A DNA stretch of 64,000 nt from the NCBI GenBank assembly GCA_034670405.1, contig JAXDDX010000012.1, positions 7,412,001-7,476,000 of the forward strand, written 5' to 3'. The DNA is from Hoplostethus atlanticus. Its lineage: Eukaryota; Chordata; Actinopteri; Trachichthyiformes; Trachichthyidae. The notes beneath the pieces are model-generated. The model worked only from the letters and a program-made list of their open reading frames with translations. It did no database searches and had not been told where the DNA came from. Position numbers and translations under genes: made by a program. This document shows positions 1 to 23,699 of this stretch, in pieces (position 1 is the first letter of the stretch; the number at the start of each line of letters is the position of its first letter).

Positions 1-1557
1 TGAGTCTTTATGGGAGGTATTACTGTAAATCTGTCAGAGTTAAGGTAAGGTATTTGTCATGCAACTATAACACCAGTTATAAAATATATTATAGTCAAAT
101 ATAAAAATTGGAAGTAAGGGAATTTAGATGTGCCTTATTGGTTATTTGGTTATGGTTGTTTTTATTGAGAAATGCAGTGCCAAAGGACAAGCATGCTGCC
201 TTTTTAGGTGTCTTTCTTGCAGTTCCCACAGAGACCCATTGATGGAGCTGCTTTATTCCTGCACAGATGGGATATGCAGCCTAGCGTAAACAGGAAGATG
301 TGTAAACCAGTGGGAAGGACAAAAACAGGGCATAAGAATAAAGAATATATTGTGTGTGTGCACATTCATGCAAGTATCAGACAAAGAATAAGTGATGAGG
401 GATGTTAAACATCATTAATATGAGCATGTAGCCTGGCTCTGGCTGACGCAAACATCATATGATGATTCTGCTAAATGCTTGCAAAGCACCTGCAGTCTGC
501 TGCCTGTGGGGATGGAGTTATGTCACGACTCATGACAGATTGTGTTTCTGCTACTGCTGCATGTCGAGTGTAGGATGGTATAGGTGCCTTAAATAAGTGG
601 GATGGTATATGATATAAATATGTGACAGAAAAATAATAAGAAATGGGGCAGAAGGGTTGAAATCCTGTATACAGAGATGCGCATGTGGGAGACATTTGTA
701 AGTCTCTGTACGAAAGAGGAGCCTGCTGCATGTATGTGTGAAGGAGAGCAAGAAAAATATACTGCCAGTCCTGCTTGTGTGGGATTCCCCTCCACTGCTA
801 GCTTGATGCGTCACACCGACTCTACTACGGGCCCTGGAGTAGCAGAGGCAGAAGGAAGAGGAGACGGGGGGAGGGGGGGAGAATGGATGGAGGGAGTGTC
901 CTAGTTTAGGCACTGTGATGCTGAGAATGTCAAAAGTCGTGCAGCGTGTTGTTGGGCTGTATTTTAAGGGGTTCTGCTATCGAGGTAATAGCACAGACTG
1001 AAAGATTTGTTTGTGGATCAGCTGCTTGTGATATTATTAAATGGATTTGTACAATGATGTCTAATTATTAATTAATTACAATTGTCTGCATTTGTATTGA
1101 GAACATGAATTCAGTATGGTCTGATTGTATTTAGTCAAAGTCATGTCACAGGGTGTCCTGGTGGCTCAGTTGGATAAGACTTGTACCATGTAACCGCAAT
1201 GTCCTGGTTTCAAATCTGGCCTGGGTCGGTTGTCACATGTCAATTTTCCTGATTAAAATTGCCAGCAGCACCCAGTCCACAGTAGAGTTTAGTGCGGCCA
1301 GTCCTCAGCCAGGGCAGTACCTCTCTGTGTGGTCTCAGATGAAATGAACTGTAAAAACACTAATACTAATACACACTTTGGCTAATAATCATTTGAGCCA
1401 ACATGTGAGAGAAAGAGTCTGAGATAATGTGAACATTACAGCAAATTCAATCATTGGGAAACCTTTCATGTCTCTTCCTCCTGCTAACGTTCTTCCTTCC
1501 TCTTTCTGTATCGCTAAATATCTACCTGACAACATTCCTCTCTTCTCCTCCTTCCAG
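1..1557 (+). other. Upstream flank, probable 5' intron of atp6v1a
   Basis: No coding exon is recognisable here. A strong acceptor (pyrimidine-rich tract followed by CAG) ends at 1557, 19 bases before the atp6v1a start codon. The first, non-coding atp6v1a exon therefore probably lies left of the window and this stretch is intron 1. Apart from a SINE near 1148-1375 I see only unremarkable AT-rich sequence. Short open frames here have no recognisable product. Confidence 0.55.
1148..1375 (+). repeat. tRNA-derived SINE-like element
   Basis: The 5' part resembles a degenerate tRNA gene. An A-box-like TGGCTCAGTTGG sits at 1162-1173 and a B-box-like GGTTTCAAATC at 1206-1216, at the usual spacing for an internal Pol III promoter. 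An unrelated body follows and ends in a short run of ACTAAT repeats. It is too degenerate to be a functional tRNA. The family name was not determined. Confidence 0.6.
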
Positions 1558-1576
1558 TCAGACCAAGCCTGTGAGG

Positions 1577-6482
<4,906 letters not shown>

Positions 6483-7085
6483 GCGTTCATCTCCTTCACC
6501 TTTCCGCTGTCATCTCTGACCCCTCCACTGCAGAATCACATTCCACCACCTTGTATCCCCAATACTTGTGCTCCACTGTGCCCCTTTGTGAGTGTACGTG
6601 TGTGTGTGTATGTGTGTGTGTGTGTGTGTGTGTCTGTGCAATTCCATGTGGAGGGAAAAGAGAAAGATGTACTGTATTATTCATTATTACATTGCCTCAC
6701 ATAGGCCTACTCTGGATCCTCTGCATGGTCATCGATCTGAGTGTGTATGTGTGCAAGAGGGATCTCTCTTTACCCCGTTTACATGATTTCTGTCTGTAGC
6801 TGTGTTGGTCTTCCTGAAGACTTCAGTTGATGTAATTCTCATTCATAGATCTGTACAGAAGAGTATTCGAGATTAAATTTAATAAGATCAGTCTATTTAT
6901 TGCCAGCATTTTGACGTGAACGCTTTGTTCTTCCTTTTTCTTTTGTTTTTATGATTGTTTGAAGCTGTGCTGTGTCGCGTATTTGCCGTGTGAATGTGTA
7001 AGAGTCGGACTCCGGCACTGAAACTGTCCAATACTTACATGATGTTACTCCCAAAGAATAAAACATGGGGGAAAAAAATCATGCT
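6483..7085 (+). terminator. atp6v1a: atp6v1a 3' UTR and poly(A) site
   Basis: The region after the stop codon contains a (TG)n tract near 6595-6634 and a canonical AATAAA at 7057-7062. The latter is followed within 20 bases by an A-rich then GT-containing stretch, a typical cleavage and polyadenylation context. Confidence 0.7.
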
Positions 7086-8249
7086 GTGCTTGGCCTCATT
7101 GTTTCTATTGATGTAATGTTGTCACACTTCTTGCTGAACTGGTCTCTCGGCATATCTCTCACACTGGATTCCTTCCTTCCCTGTCATGATGTTTGGTTGA
7201 GAGAAATTCACTCATGAGACAAAAAAAAGACATAAGTTCATAGGTAAGATCTGTGGTATACCTGGGGGTCCTGGATCAAGGGAGGGGTTATATTTAGAGC
7301 TGCTTTGACTGTTCACACTAGTATGCAAAGACCAATGGACACATGCAGTGACGTGACAACGCCCTGAAGGTACGTTCCCCCAGCTGAATGAGATGGCCCC
7401 GTGTCGCACGTGTAACCTGGTGAACGGGTGTCGTGGGTAGCGCAATGAGGGAAATACACTTGACCACTGAACAGAGCTGTATGGAGCCGGCGGTATTTTC
7501 CTGATTTTATTCATTTTTATTTTAACTTTTTTTTTCATTGCGGACGCACAGAGCGGGTAATCGTGGGTCCAGTCCCTGTCAGGTAGGTGGCAAACGTGCA
7601 CTCAATAAGGACAATTTTCCCCGAAGGCTTAATACACCCAGAAGATACCATGTGCCTGCGCAACGTGTTTTACGTATAGCATGTTGTTTTGCTGATGCGA
7701 TGGGAGCCGTTTGTCATTTTGGAAATGGAGCTTAACATGTTTTGTCTTTATCTTTTGTATGACCTGACGTCCAATAGTTCCTATCACTTGCTCAATCTTC
7801 TAGCGCAAAGAGCGAGATAGATTTGGTTAATGTCATTCTATGCAAAATTCCTGAAAATGCTGTAACTTTGTAATATAAACGGAGAATCAATACTTAGATA
7901 TCAATACTTAAGAAGAATACCTTTCCAATTGAACAATTTACCATTGTTATCCAGAAAAGGCCATGAGTATAGGTGTACCATGGCTACAGTTTCTGCAAGG
8001 TGGCCCCACAAGACAAACCAGTTTTGTTCTCCAGTGTTGACATTTACCATGGCTCAGTGTTCTCACTCTTAAAGGGCCCACAATGAAGTCCCTATTTTAT
8101 CCCATAGGATCTCCCTATCATGATATGACTGAATAAACTTGAATATGTGTTTGAACTGAAGTGTTTTAAACATGCCAATATACAGCAGCATTTGCAGGGC
8201 TGCGATGATCACATAGTATCTCTTTAATCTGAGCAGTGCAGCAGACCAG
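7086..8249. other. Intergenic region and possible gramd1c 5' region
   Basis: No coding exon is recognisable. The sub-region 7370-7600 is locally richer in CpG than its surroundings. It contains a donor-like CAG|GTAGGT at about 7579, so it could carry a non-coding first exon of gramd1c. This is inference only. The rest (7600-8249) looks like ordinary single-copy sequence. Confidence 0.35.
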
Positions 8250-15940
<7,691 letters not shown>

Positions 15941-17400
15941 CGCTCCCACACCTGGAGGCGACAGACTCTGGCCCATTGGCCCTGGGCCAGAAAGGACTGC
16001 AACAATGAACGGCCTCTGAGGAAATCTCTCATATCCAATGATGTTGTCATGGTGACGTCCCCAGACACAAGCAATGTTTTGCCAAGGGCTACAGGTCCCA
16101 AAGCCTTTGGTGTGTCATCAGGTGCTAGGATGTTTTTAAAGCTCTGCTGGCTGACTGCTGGGAGGAGAAAGTTGCATCATTGACAGCAACACATGGAGCG
16201 GTGGGTTTAGATTTCTGCAGGACTCTGTTGTCAGCTCACTTGGCTGGCTTGTTCTTCACTGTCATCTCAAATGGTGGATTTCTTGTTAATGCAAGTCAAA
16301 ACCTGCAATCCTTTCGCGACATGCCTAGTGCCACCATAATTGAATTGGTGACTTTATTTATTTTCATGAGGAGTGCCATTGATTTGTCACATTCACTGGC
16401 CAAAAAGTGTCAATAGTTAATCAGTTTGTTTATCACTAAATACATGTTTGGTGATACTATTTAAGACAAGAATTCTCAATTTTAATATTTGCACACATGC
16501 CTTGTAGATTTAGGCCATGTTCTAGATTTCATTTTATATATTTTTCCCCCCCCGATGAAACTATGGTAGAACTCCAGTAACTCAATAAATGTGGATGGTT
16601 TTCCTCTCCTTTGTAGTCATAAACATCTTCATAGTCATAGTTTTTTTTTCTGAATTTGAGTTCTAGTAATGGTTCCAAATGGTTTGCATTGTAAACCAGA
16701 CATCTCAGGAGAATTTCAGGATTTGATATGAGCCAAGTCTCAAGTAGCAGAAAATACTGTATGTGCTATGTGTTTTCCAGACTAGAATATATTTAATGCT
16801 CCCTGTGGAAAGATCTTCTAAGTGAGTGCTCTGTAAATTAAGCAGCGTAAGGCTGGTGACATGCCTATTGTAATCCCTGTCACCATAGTTGTAAGCAGTT
16901 TCCTCTTCTTCCTCTCCCACTATCTGCATTGAGCCAACATTGAAAATGGTGTGATTGGTGTAATTTTGAATACTGATTTAGACCATTTCCTTACATTATC
17001 CCGGTGAAGGGACATGGGGAGGCAGACGCTTTTTACCCTCGGTCACACCCACATCTTTGGTACCTCAGTACTGTGCATTCACACTATCAAGACTTAATAA
17101 TTAGCTAGAAGTTTGCTTCATGACGATTGAGCGAACAAGGGCACTAATTCTTTTTTTGTTTGTTTGTTTTTTCTTACAATGATTGTTGTTGGTGACACAA
17201 TATTTTCCTCATTGTTTGATATTTACAGAGTTGCCATCAACCTTGGGTTTTAAAGACACAGGTAGTGCACAATTTGGTAATGTCTTCACTTACATAAATG
17301 TATGGTACACTACCATTGTTTACTTTACAATTTACTTTATTTACAATTATTTTTTTTGGCATATTGTAATGCAATATTTTGAATAAAGACATTTGCCAGA
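15941..17400 (+). terminator. gramd1c: gramd1c 3' UTR with two poly(A) signals
   Basis: After the stop codon there is AATAAA at 16584-16589 and a second at 17382-17387. Either could end the transcript, which gives UTRs of roughly 0.65 or 1.45 kb. No coding sequence is recognised in this stretch. Confidence 0.55.
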
Positions 17401-18039
17401 TATTTTTGATTTCCATGACCAGTCTGCATTAGAGAACACTAACTACTGTCTCCCACTGCCACCATCAGTAATGTTCAACAGATGGTGACAGCACTCAGAA
17501 TAATATTTTGTACAATACATGTACAACAATTGTATTGGTGACACTAGTGCAGAGAAATATTCACAACTTATTGAATTCTACAGTGGACAACAGGACCTTC
17601 AGACAGACATTGTAGGGTATAGCCATTTTTATGGAACAGTTCAAGATTGTACATCGGTTCTCTGGCTTCTTTCTATACTTTGGGATATACCTGTCCATGA
17701 CCACAAATAAGTGAACTTCCTTATGACAAATTTAAATTATTACGTTATTGTTTCTCTTAAAGAGGCTGGGCAGACTAAAACCTGCATACAAGAGTTCAGC
17801 ATTACACTTTTTTTCATCTGGGGAGGAGCTGACTGAAGTTGCTGTTATACAAGGAAAGGGAAGCAGTAAGTAATGGGAGTGTAAAATAATTAGTAAATGA
17901 ATTAGTGTGTGTGCTCCTGACTAGTGAACTGTTTCACTAATGAGCCTATTAAGTGTAATCACGGTAACATCTTTAAACATCCCTGACGAATCAAATCAAA
18001 AATCATTATAATACTATGATATTTCAGGACCGCCACTGC
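17401..18039. other. Intergenic region gramd1c-zdhhc23
   Basis: Mostly AT-rich single-copy sequence. I see no gene, RNA or mobile element that I can support. CpG density rises toward 18040, where the zdhhc23 promoter begins. Confidence 0.5.
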
Positions 18040-18242
18040 ATTATGGGTCTATTGTAGGTGGAGAGTCTTGCGCGAGGAAAGTCTTCCTCATGTGACGTCA
18101 GGAGTGTCTGAGAGGGGAGCTGGTCACGGTCTGGTTAGAACAGAGCAACGGGACGTTTCCACAGCAAAACAAAACCTCACTGCTGGCGTGGAGCTTCTTC
18201 TCGACCCGGACACTTGAACCCGTTTGGCTCGGATGGTTTACG
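18040..18242 (+). promoter_or_regulatory. zdhhc23: zdhhc23 promoter and non-coding first exon, with a perfect CRE
   Basis: CpG-rich sequence includes the palindromic cAMP response element TGACGTCA at 18093-18100. A likely first exon ends at a strong donor (ACG|GTAAGC) after 18242. The exon contains an ATG at 18233. When spliced to an acceptor at 19293 it opens a 7-codon upstream frame whose TGA overlaps the main start codon. The transcription start position was not determined. Confidence 0.6.
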
Positions 18243-19303
18243 GTAAGCTGGTGTTCTGGTGACTTCCACCGCACATTAGGCGCAATGTAGCTCAGACACC
18301 GGATACGCCACCGGATACCAGGACAGAGAGACGTGTGTGTCTCGAGCCCCGCGGGGAAACCGTTTCGTTGGATTTATACGCCCAAGTATCAACATGTAAC
18401 AAGTCTGTGTTCAGGAATGTCATGTTGTATTTCCTCATTTAGTGTCTCTAGCGCAACCTCGTAGCCACGTTTGATGTAGCGTGCAGCTCTGGTCGATGGG
18501 TTGTGGTGATTGTTGTGATCAGTGAGGGAGAGGTAAATTAAGAGGCGGGTAAACTGTGAGCTCCAGTTGGTGATTGTCATTAGGCAAGCAACCACCAATA
18601 TAAACAATCAATACCATTAATTTAACATGTTTCTCCCCTTAAAGACTTTATACTCATATAGTTTCTATCAGTTTGACAATTCTTAGTATGATGTGTACAA
18701 TGAAATTAGATCATCTTTTAAAGAGGTGGGTAAAGTTTATCGGGGTTCGCCCTCCACTACAGTCTACTGTTGCAAGTAACAAAACGTTGTATCAGCTGTA
18801 TTGTATATAATTGTTCTTTCACTATTCATTCATTCATTCATCCTGACAGAGGTTTGGGCAGAGTAGAGTTTCACTATCAAGACTTTGGTACCATGGCATT
18901 TTCCATTCTCCTTTCAGTTGAGGTATTATCACAGAGAGTTACATTGCTTTCCTATAATATCCTTTAGAATGATACAATACAAATGCCAAGGCCAGCTGGA
19001 GTCAATGGGTGTCATTATTCTAGTCCTAGAAAGTCTGGGTAGGGTCAAATGAACAGGGGCCTGCGTCTGAAAACACATGTAAGGGTTGGTAAGCTGCTCT
19101 ATACAATGGTCGTTTTAGTCTGCTTTTAAAGGTATTTTCACTTAGTGCAGTCCATGCCTCTGTTTCTGTCTCGTGTCATTTGTCTTGTCTCTGTCTATCT
19201 AATGTATATATCAAATAGAACACACACAGACTCACACAAGCACACATCTTCATGCTGGTAGTAATAAGCTCTTTTCGTCTAATTGGCTGCAAGGCTGTCC
19301 ATC

Positions 19304-22300
19304 ATGAAGAAGCGAGCCAGTAAGGTGCTGGAGGAGGAGGAGACCTTGTGCTGTTGCGAGTATTTGAACAGGCATGGAGTGCGGAGCCATGTAGCAGCCT
19401 GCTGCTGTGATTGTGAGGACCTGGATGAGGCCTGTGACAGGTGAGAGACATTATCTTGACAACTACCATTCATTATGCTTTGTTTTAACATCACTTCAAA
19501 CAGATTATCAACTCAGGATGGCAATAGATAGAACCAAAGGGACAAGAACAATGTTTCACACCAACCACAAGCTCTTCCTCAAGGCCTCAGTTTAAAACAA
19601 GGGGAAGTATGTAGTTTGCCCATGCAGCAGTCATTGCCAGGTAATGAGGGAATTGTTGATAACCTGTTGTTATTATATTTCACCTTTTCTGTCCTCCTTT
19701 AGGTGGCTGAAGAGGGAGCCCCAGAGACCTGAATCCATGTCACAGCTGGCTGCAGTTGTGACGGACCGGCTTCGTGTGCCCTGGCTGCGGGGCGGAGCCC
19801 AAAAACTGGACCTGTCTATGATCCCACCTCTTATTCTACTTCCTGTCCTATTGCATCTGGCCGCACTCAACTTCCTCCTAGGCATGGTGATTCTGACCGC
19901 TCTGCCGGGCCTAGTGCTGTGGTACTACTATTTCACCCACCGCAAGAAGGGGCGGACGCTCTTTTTCCTCAGCCTGGCCCTATTCTCTCTAGCCTACATG
20001 TACTACATGTTCATCACAGAGGTGTTTCCCCGTGGGGATGTGGGCCTGGCCCAGCTAGGGCTGATCACTGTAGGGATGGTCCTCACCCTGGCAGCCCTCG
20101 CCCACACCAAGAAGGAACCTGGCATTGTGCGGCCAAACCAAGCAGACGTCCACAGCACGGTGACTTATCACAGCCCTTTGGTTGACAGAGATCCTGCCCT
20201 AAACGGGGGCAGGCAGGAAGTGGTGATGACACTAGCCAACCGGGCGGGTTCGTCAGAGCAGGCGAGGGCGGAGCAGAAGGAGAGTGGCCGAAGGAACTGG
20301 TGTGCGGTGTGCAGGGTGGTGCAGCCCCCCAGGGTGGGACACTGTCGGATCTGTGGTGTCTGCGTGCTGCGTCTCGACCACCACTGTGTCTGGTGGGTTC
20401 CATCAAAGCATATGTGCCTCTCACTTGGCTGGTCATCATTGTTTATCTCTCTCCACTCAAACTCTATTCAATAAATATACCAACATCCTTTAGATTTTCT
20501 AAGCTATGGCCTTAAGTGACTGTATTTCTGATCAACTAGACGGATTGAGTGTTTTGAGTAGTCTTGTTTACGTGTATTGATTGAAACATATTTGTATGTG
20601 GTGTCGACATTGAGTACATTCCACATTTATACTTAGTTTTAAGTGAACATATCCTTGCTGTCATCTACCTCCACAGTTGTGTGTGTGTAGGTGTGACAAT
20701 GTGTGACCGTGCTTGCGTGTGGCGTAACCCTGGGGTCTCAGTACGATGTTTTGTCTGCCTGTGTGTGTGTGTGTGTGTGTGTATACATGTGTGTATGGGT
20801 GTCCTCTCCGTCGCTGTCGGTGGCAGGATAAACAGCTGTGTGGGGCAGGCCAATCACCGCAGCTTCCTGCTGACACTCCTCCTCTTCCTGTTGACCTCCC
20901 TGTATGGGATCAGCCTGGTGCTACAGAGTGTGTGTCCCGGACAAAACCTCCTCACCGCCTTACTCTACTGCCCCGGGGTTTACAACCAGTACAGGTATGG
21001 AGAGCACTGTCTCATGCACACACACACACACACACACACACAGCACAAACTTGCACATCTGCTCAATACACAAAAACAAACGTATTCCATAATTAATGTC
21101 AGTTCCCATGTAGCTGATGGTAATAGCCCACGATAGGCAGCCTTCTTTAGCAGCGTTACAGAGAATTCCTTTCTTACTATAGGGAAAAAATCTTTCATTG
21201 AAGCACTGCAGCATGCTTTGATATTTTCTTCAAAATGCAGGCTAATTAAAGTTTCTGTGAAGTTCTTTCTTTCATATTGGACATTAGGCTTCTTTCACCA
21301 TAGTGTTGACCCAGTTTCACAGTGTCTTTTTATGAAGTAGTTTAAATGGGCTGCTCTGGCACCTCTCTGCCAATTAGACTAACCTGCAAGCACCGCTGTG
21401 TGCGTCACACTCGCACTCACAAAAATAGACCTCATTCATCTCAACCTCAGACTATTGGACAGACCACTCTACTGAATGGCCATAATGACCGAAGTAGAAA
21501 CCCCAAAATAATATTCCTTTTAATTGTGAGCAGTTATTGGAATGTGCTTGTTGAGAAATACAATTAAAATGTTTTTAACTGAACTCAGAGTATTGTGTGC
21601 ATGCATGTTTCAAATGTTGAATACGTTTGAGCTGGTATTTCACTATATATCAGATTTAGCACATTTCAATAATTTGAATGACTTTCAGCCCAGGGGTTAG
21701 GATTAGCAAGGTCCTTCTGTAGCTCCTCTTTTGCTTTGTTTTACTCATAGAAAGGAAAGGGGATAAATTAAAATGGATGAAAGCTTCTCTAAATCCACCG
21801 TTTTATAGTGTCCTTCAGATCCCACACTGAGGGATTAGGGGTTAAAATCAAGTGTTGTATGTGTATGGACACCAGGGTTGTAATGTTTTGATTTTTATTT
21901 AGTGAAGTTTTAGAATTTGAGAGTTAGGGCTGTGTCTGAAGTTCTCCTGTATTATGTTTCTGTTACAGAAACTGTGGGAATATTGTAAATGTATTTGTTT
22001 AGTGGTAAATCTTCACATTTCCTAAGATAGATCTGTTAAATGTGTACATTTCCTGGTTAATGTTAGTGGAAAACGCTCTTATTGTAAGTCGCTTTGGATA
22101 AAAGCGTCTGCTAAATGCCTGTAATGTAATGTAGTTACAGTAGCATGAGGCTCTCACAATCCTGTCGCTATGTATTCAACATAGATGTAGTTTGGACAAT
22201 AAACTGATGCCTGATTGATTTTATATTTTAGTTGTTAGTTTAGCTGTCACTTCTACTTTGCCCTTTAAAGCAACGATTTAGTTTTAAGGCTTGTTTGAAA

Positions 22301-22722
22301 ATGTTCATATTGCCTGTGAGGTCAATTGGGAGGGGGGGGCTTTAACAGTAATAACCTTGCACACACATTTAAGGTACATGTATTGTTTTATTATCATGCA
22401 GCAGTAGGACGTGTCATGTGTTTGTGTGTGTTCCAGCACTGCGCTATGCTTCACCTGTGCATGGTACTGCAGTATAGTGACTGGAGGGCTGCTCCACCTG
22501 CTGGTGCTGCAGGTCATCAACGTCAGCTACAATGTGACTGAGCGCGAGGCACGCATCGCCATGCGAGACAAAACCGCCCGCAGCTCCTTCTGGGGACTCG
22601 CCGTGGACACTGGTGTCTACTCTCAAGGTTTCCGTGGCAACTGGGCGGAATTCATGACGATGGGAGACAACCTGAGTCCACCCTCTCCGGCCCCTACAGA
22701 CAGAGAACTTGATGCAGTCTGA
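19304..22722 (+). CDS. zdhhc23: Palmitoyltransferase ZDHHC23
   Basis: An integral-membrane S-acyltransferase that attaches palmitate to cysteines of target proteins; the mammalian protein (NIDD) is known to bind neuronal NO synthase. Four coding exons: 19304-19440, 19703-20392, 20827-20994 and 22437-22722, giving 426 aa. The N-terminus is Cys-rich (CCCEY, ACCCDCEDL). Four hydrophobic segments lie at about residues 75-170. The DHHC cysteine-rich domain follows at about 244-294, with the catalytic motif in RLDHHCVW split by intron 2. Two more membrane segments come next, and then the conserved NVSYNVTERE element. The C-terminus ends ELDAV, which fits an acidic-x-V PDZ ligand as used with nNOS. 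The Met at 19304 matches the mammalian start region and has A at -3. All exon phases agree. Confidence 0.96.
21985..22140 (+). repeat. Teleost dispersed repeat tail in zdhhc23 intron 3
   Basis: This contains the very common teleost motif TAAGTCGCTTTGGATAAAAG followed by 'cgtctgctaaatgcc' and a short TGTAATG repeat. It marks the 3' end of a dispersed element. A degenerate, oppositely oriented relative begins near 24864. Confidence 0.6.
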
Positions 22723-23189
22723 CTGAACAGTGTGTTTAGGCCTTATGGCTGCTGTACTGTCCATGGCCGCTGGATGGCAGCATGGCTCCTTTTTACTCCA
22801 GTCTCACTGGCCTTGTCCTGCTTGGGAGCAAACCGGAATCTACCAGGAATCTTACCAGCAAGCCTTAGTTGAGGTGTTACTGCTGTGCTACCAGAGTTGA
22901 TACAGAGCAATAACAACAACCAACCCTAATAAGGCGGACACATCCAGACATCTCCTCAGTGCATCCACATCCACTCTCTCATTAACCTTTTCCCCTCCCT
23001 CCATTGCTTGCTGCCTCTGTTCCACTTTCATCTCTCTCTCTCTCTATTTTCTCTCCTCACACTGGTTACCTTTTTTCTCCTATATTCTAGTGCCTTGCTG
23101 GGTGTCACAGCAAACCATGCGAGAAGAGTAAAATAATAATATGTGATACTCGTAAGGGAATTCTCTTTTCACTATTTCACTTGTTCCTC
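22723..23189 (+). other. zdhhc23 3' UTR and convergent intergenic gap
   Basis: The zdhhc23 stop (22722) and the ccdc191 stop (23700, opposite strand) are under 1 kb apart, so the two genes converge. No clear AATAAA for zdhhc23 was found here, only weaker AT-rich variants such as those near 23130. A (CT)n stretch lies at about 23033-23046. Confidence 0.45.
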
Positions 23190-23340
23190 TCCACAGGGAG
23201 ATTGGAACACAGGGTGAGCTACAGAACAACACCCCTGGAGCTGGTAGGGGTTCTTGCTCAGCGGCACTGCCGACAAACGTGCTTGAACCCGGGTCCTCCA
23301 GTTGAAGGCGGGTCTCTTACTCACTACACCGCCTCCTTCC
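23190..23340 (-). repeat. tRNA-derived SINE-like element, minus strand
   Basis: On the minus strand the segment 23335 down to 23281 reads like a tRNA head. It has an A-box-like stretch (GTAGTGAGTAAGAG) and a B-box GGGTTCAAG at the usual distance. It lies in the gap between the converging zdhhc23 and ccdc191 genes. Confidence 0.45.
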
Positions 23341-23699
23341 CCCACAAACCCTTATCGACAGCACTCACAAAAGAAGGAACCTTAATGCAGCTTGGTGAAA
23401 TGGGTCATGGATATTTATCAAACAGATAAATTAAACATCTCAGCACAAGTCAGACAATCAGGCTAATAGATGTTTCACAGTGTGTTGGTGCATTAAACAT
23501 AAAGAATGATTGATTGGATTTAACAGAGAGGTTAGATGTGATATGAATTAAACATTATTAAGTTGGTTCAAACTGACTCCTGAATCAAACGGCTCAATCA
23601 GCTGGAGAAATCAAATCTGGTTTCCAACTGCTTTTTAAATTTTTTATTTCATATATACAGTTATGAAATCTGTGTGTATGTGTGTATGAGTTTTGTCTT

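Noticed and set aside
1148-1220. Functional tRNA gene
   Set aside because: The A and B boxes are degenerate and no cloverleaf closes. It is a SINE head.
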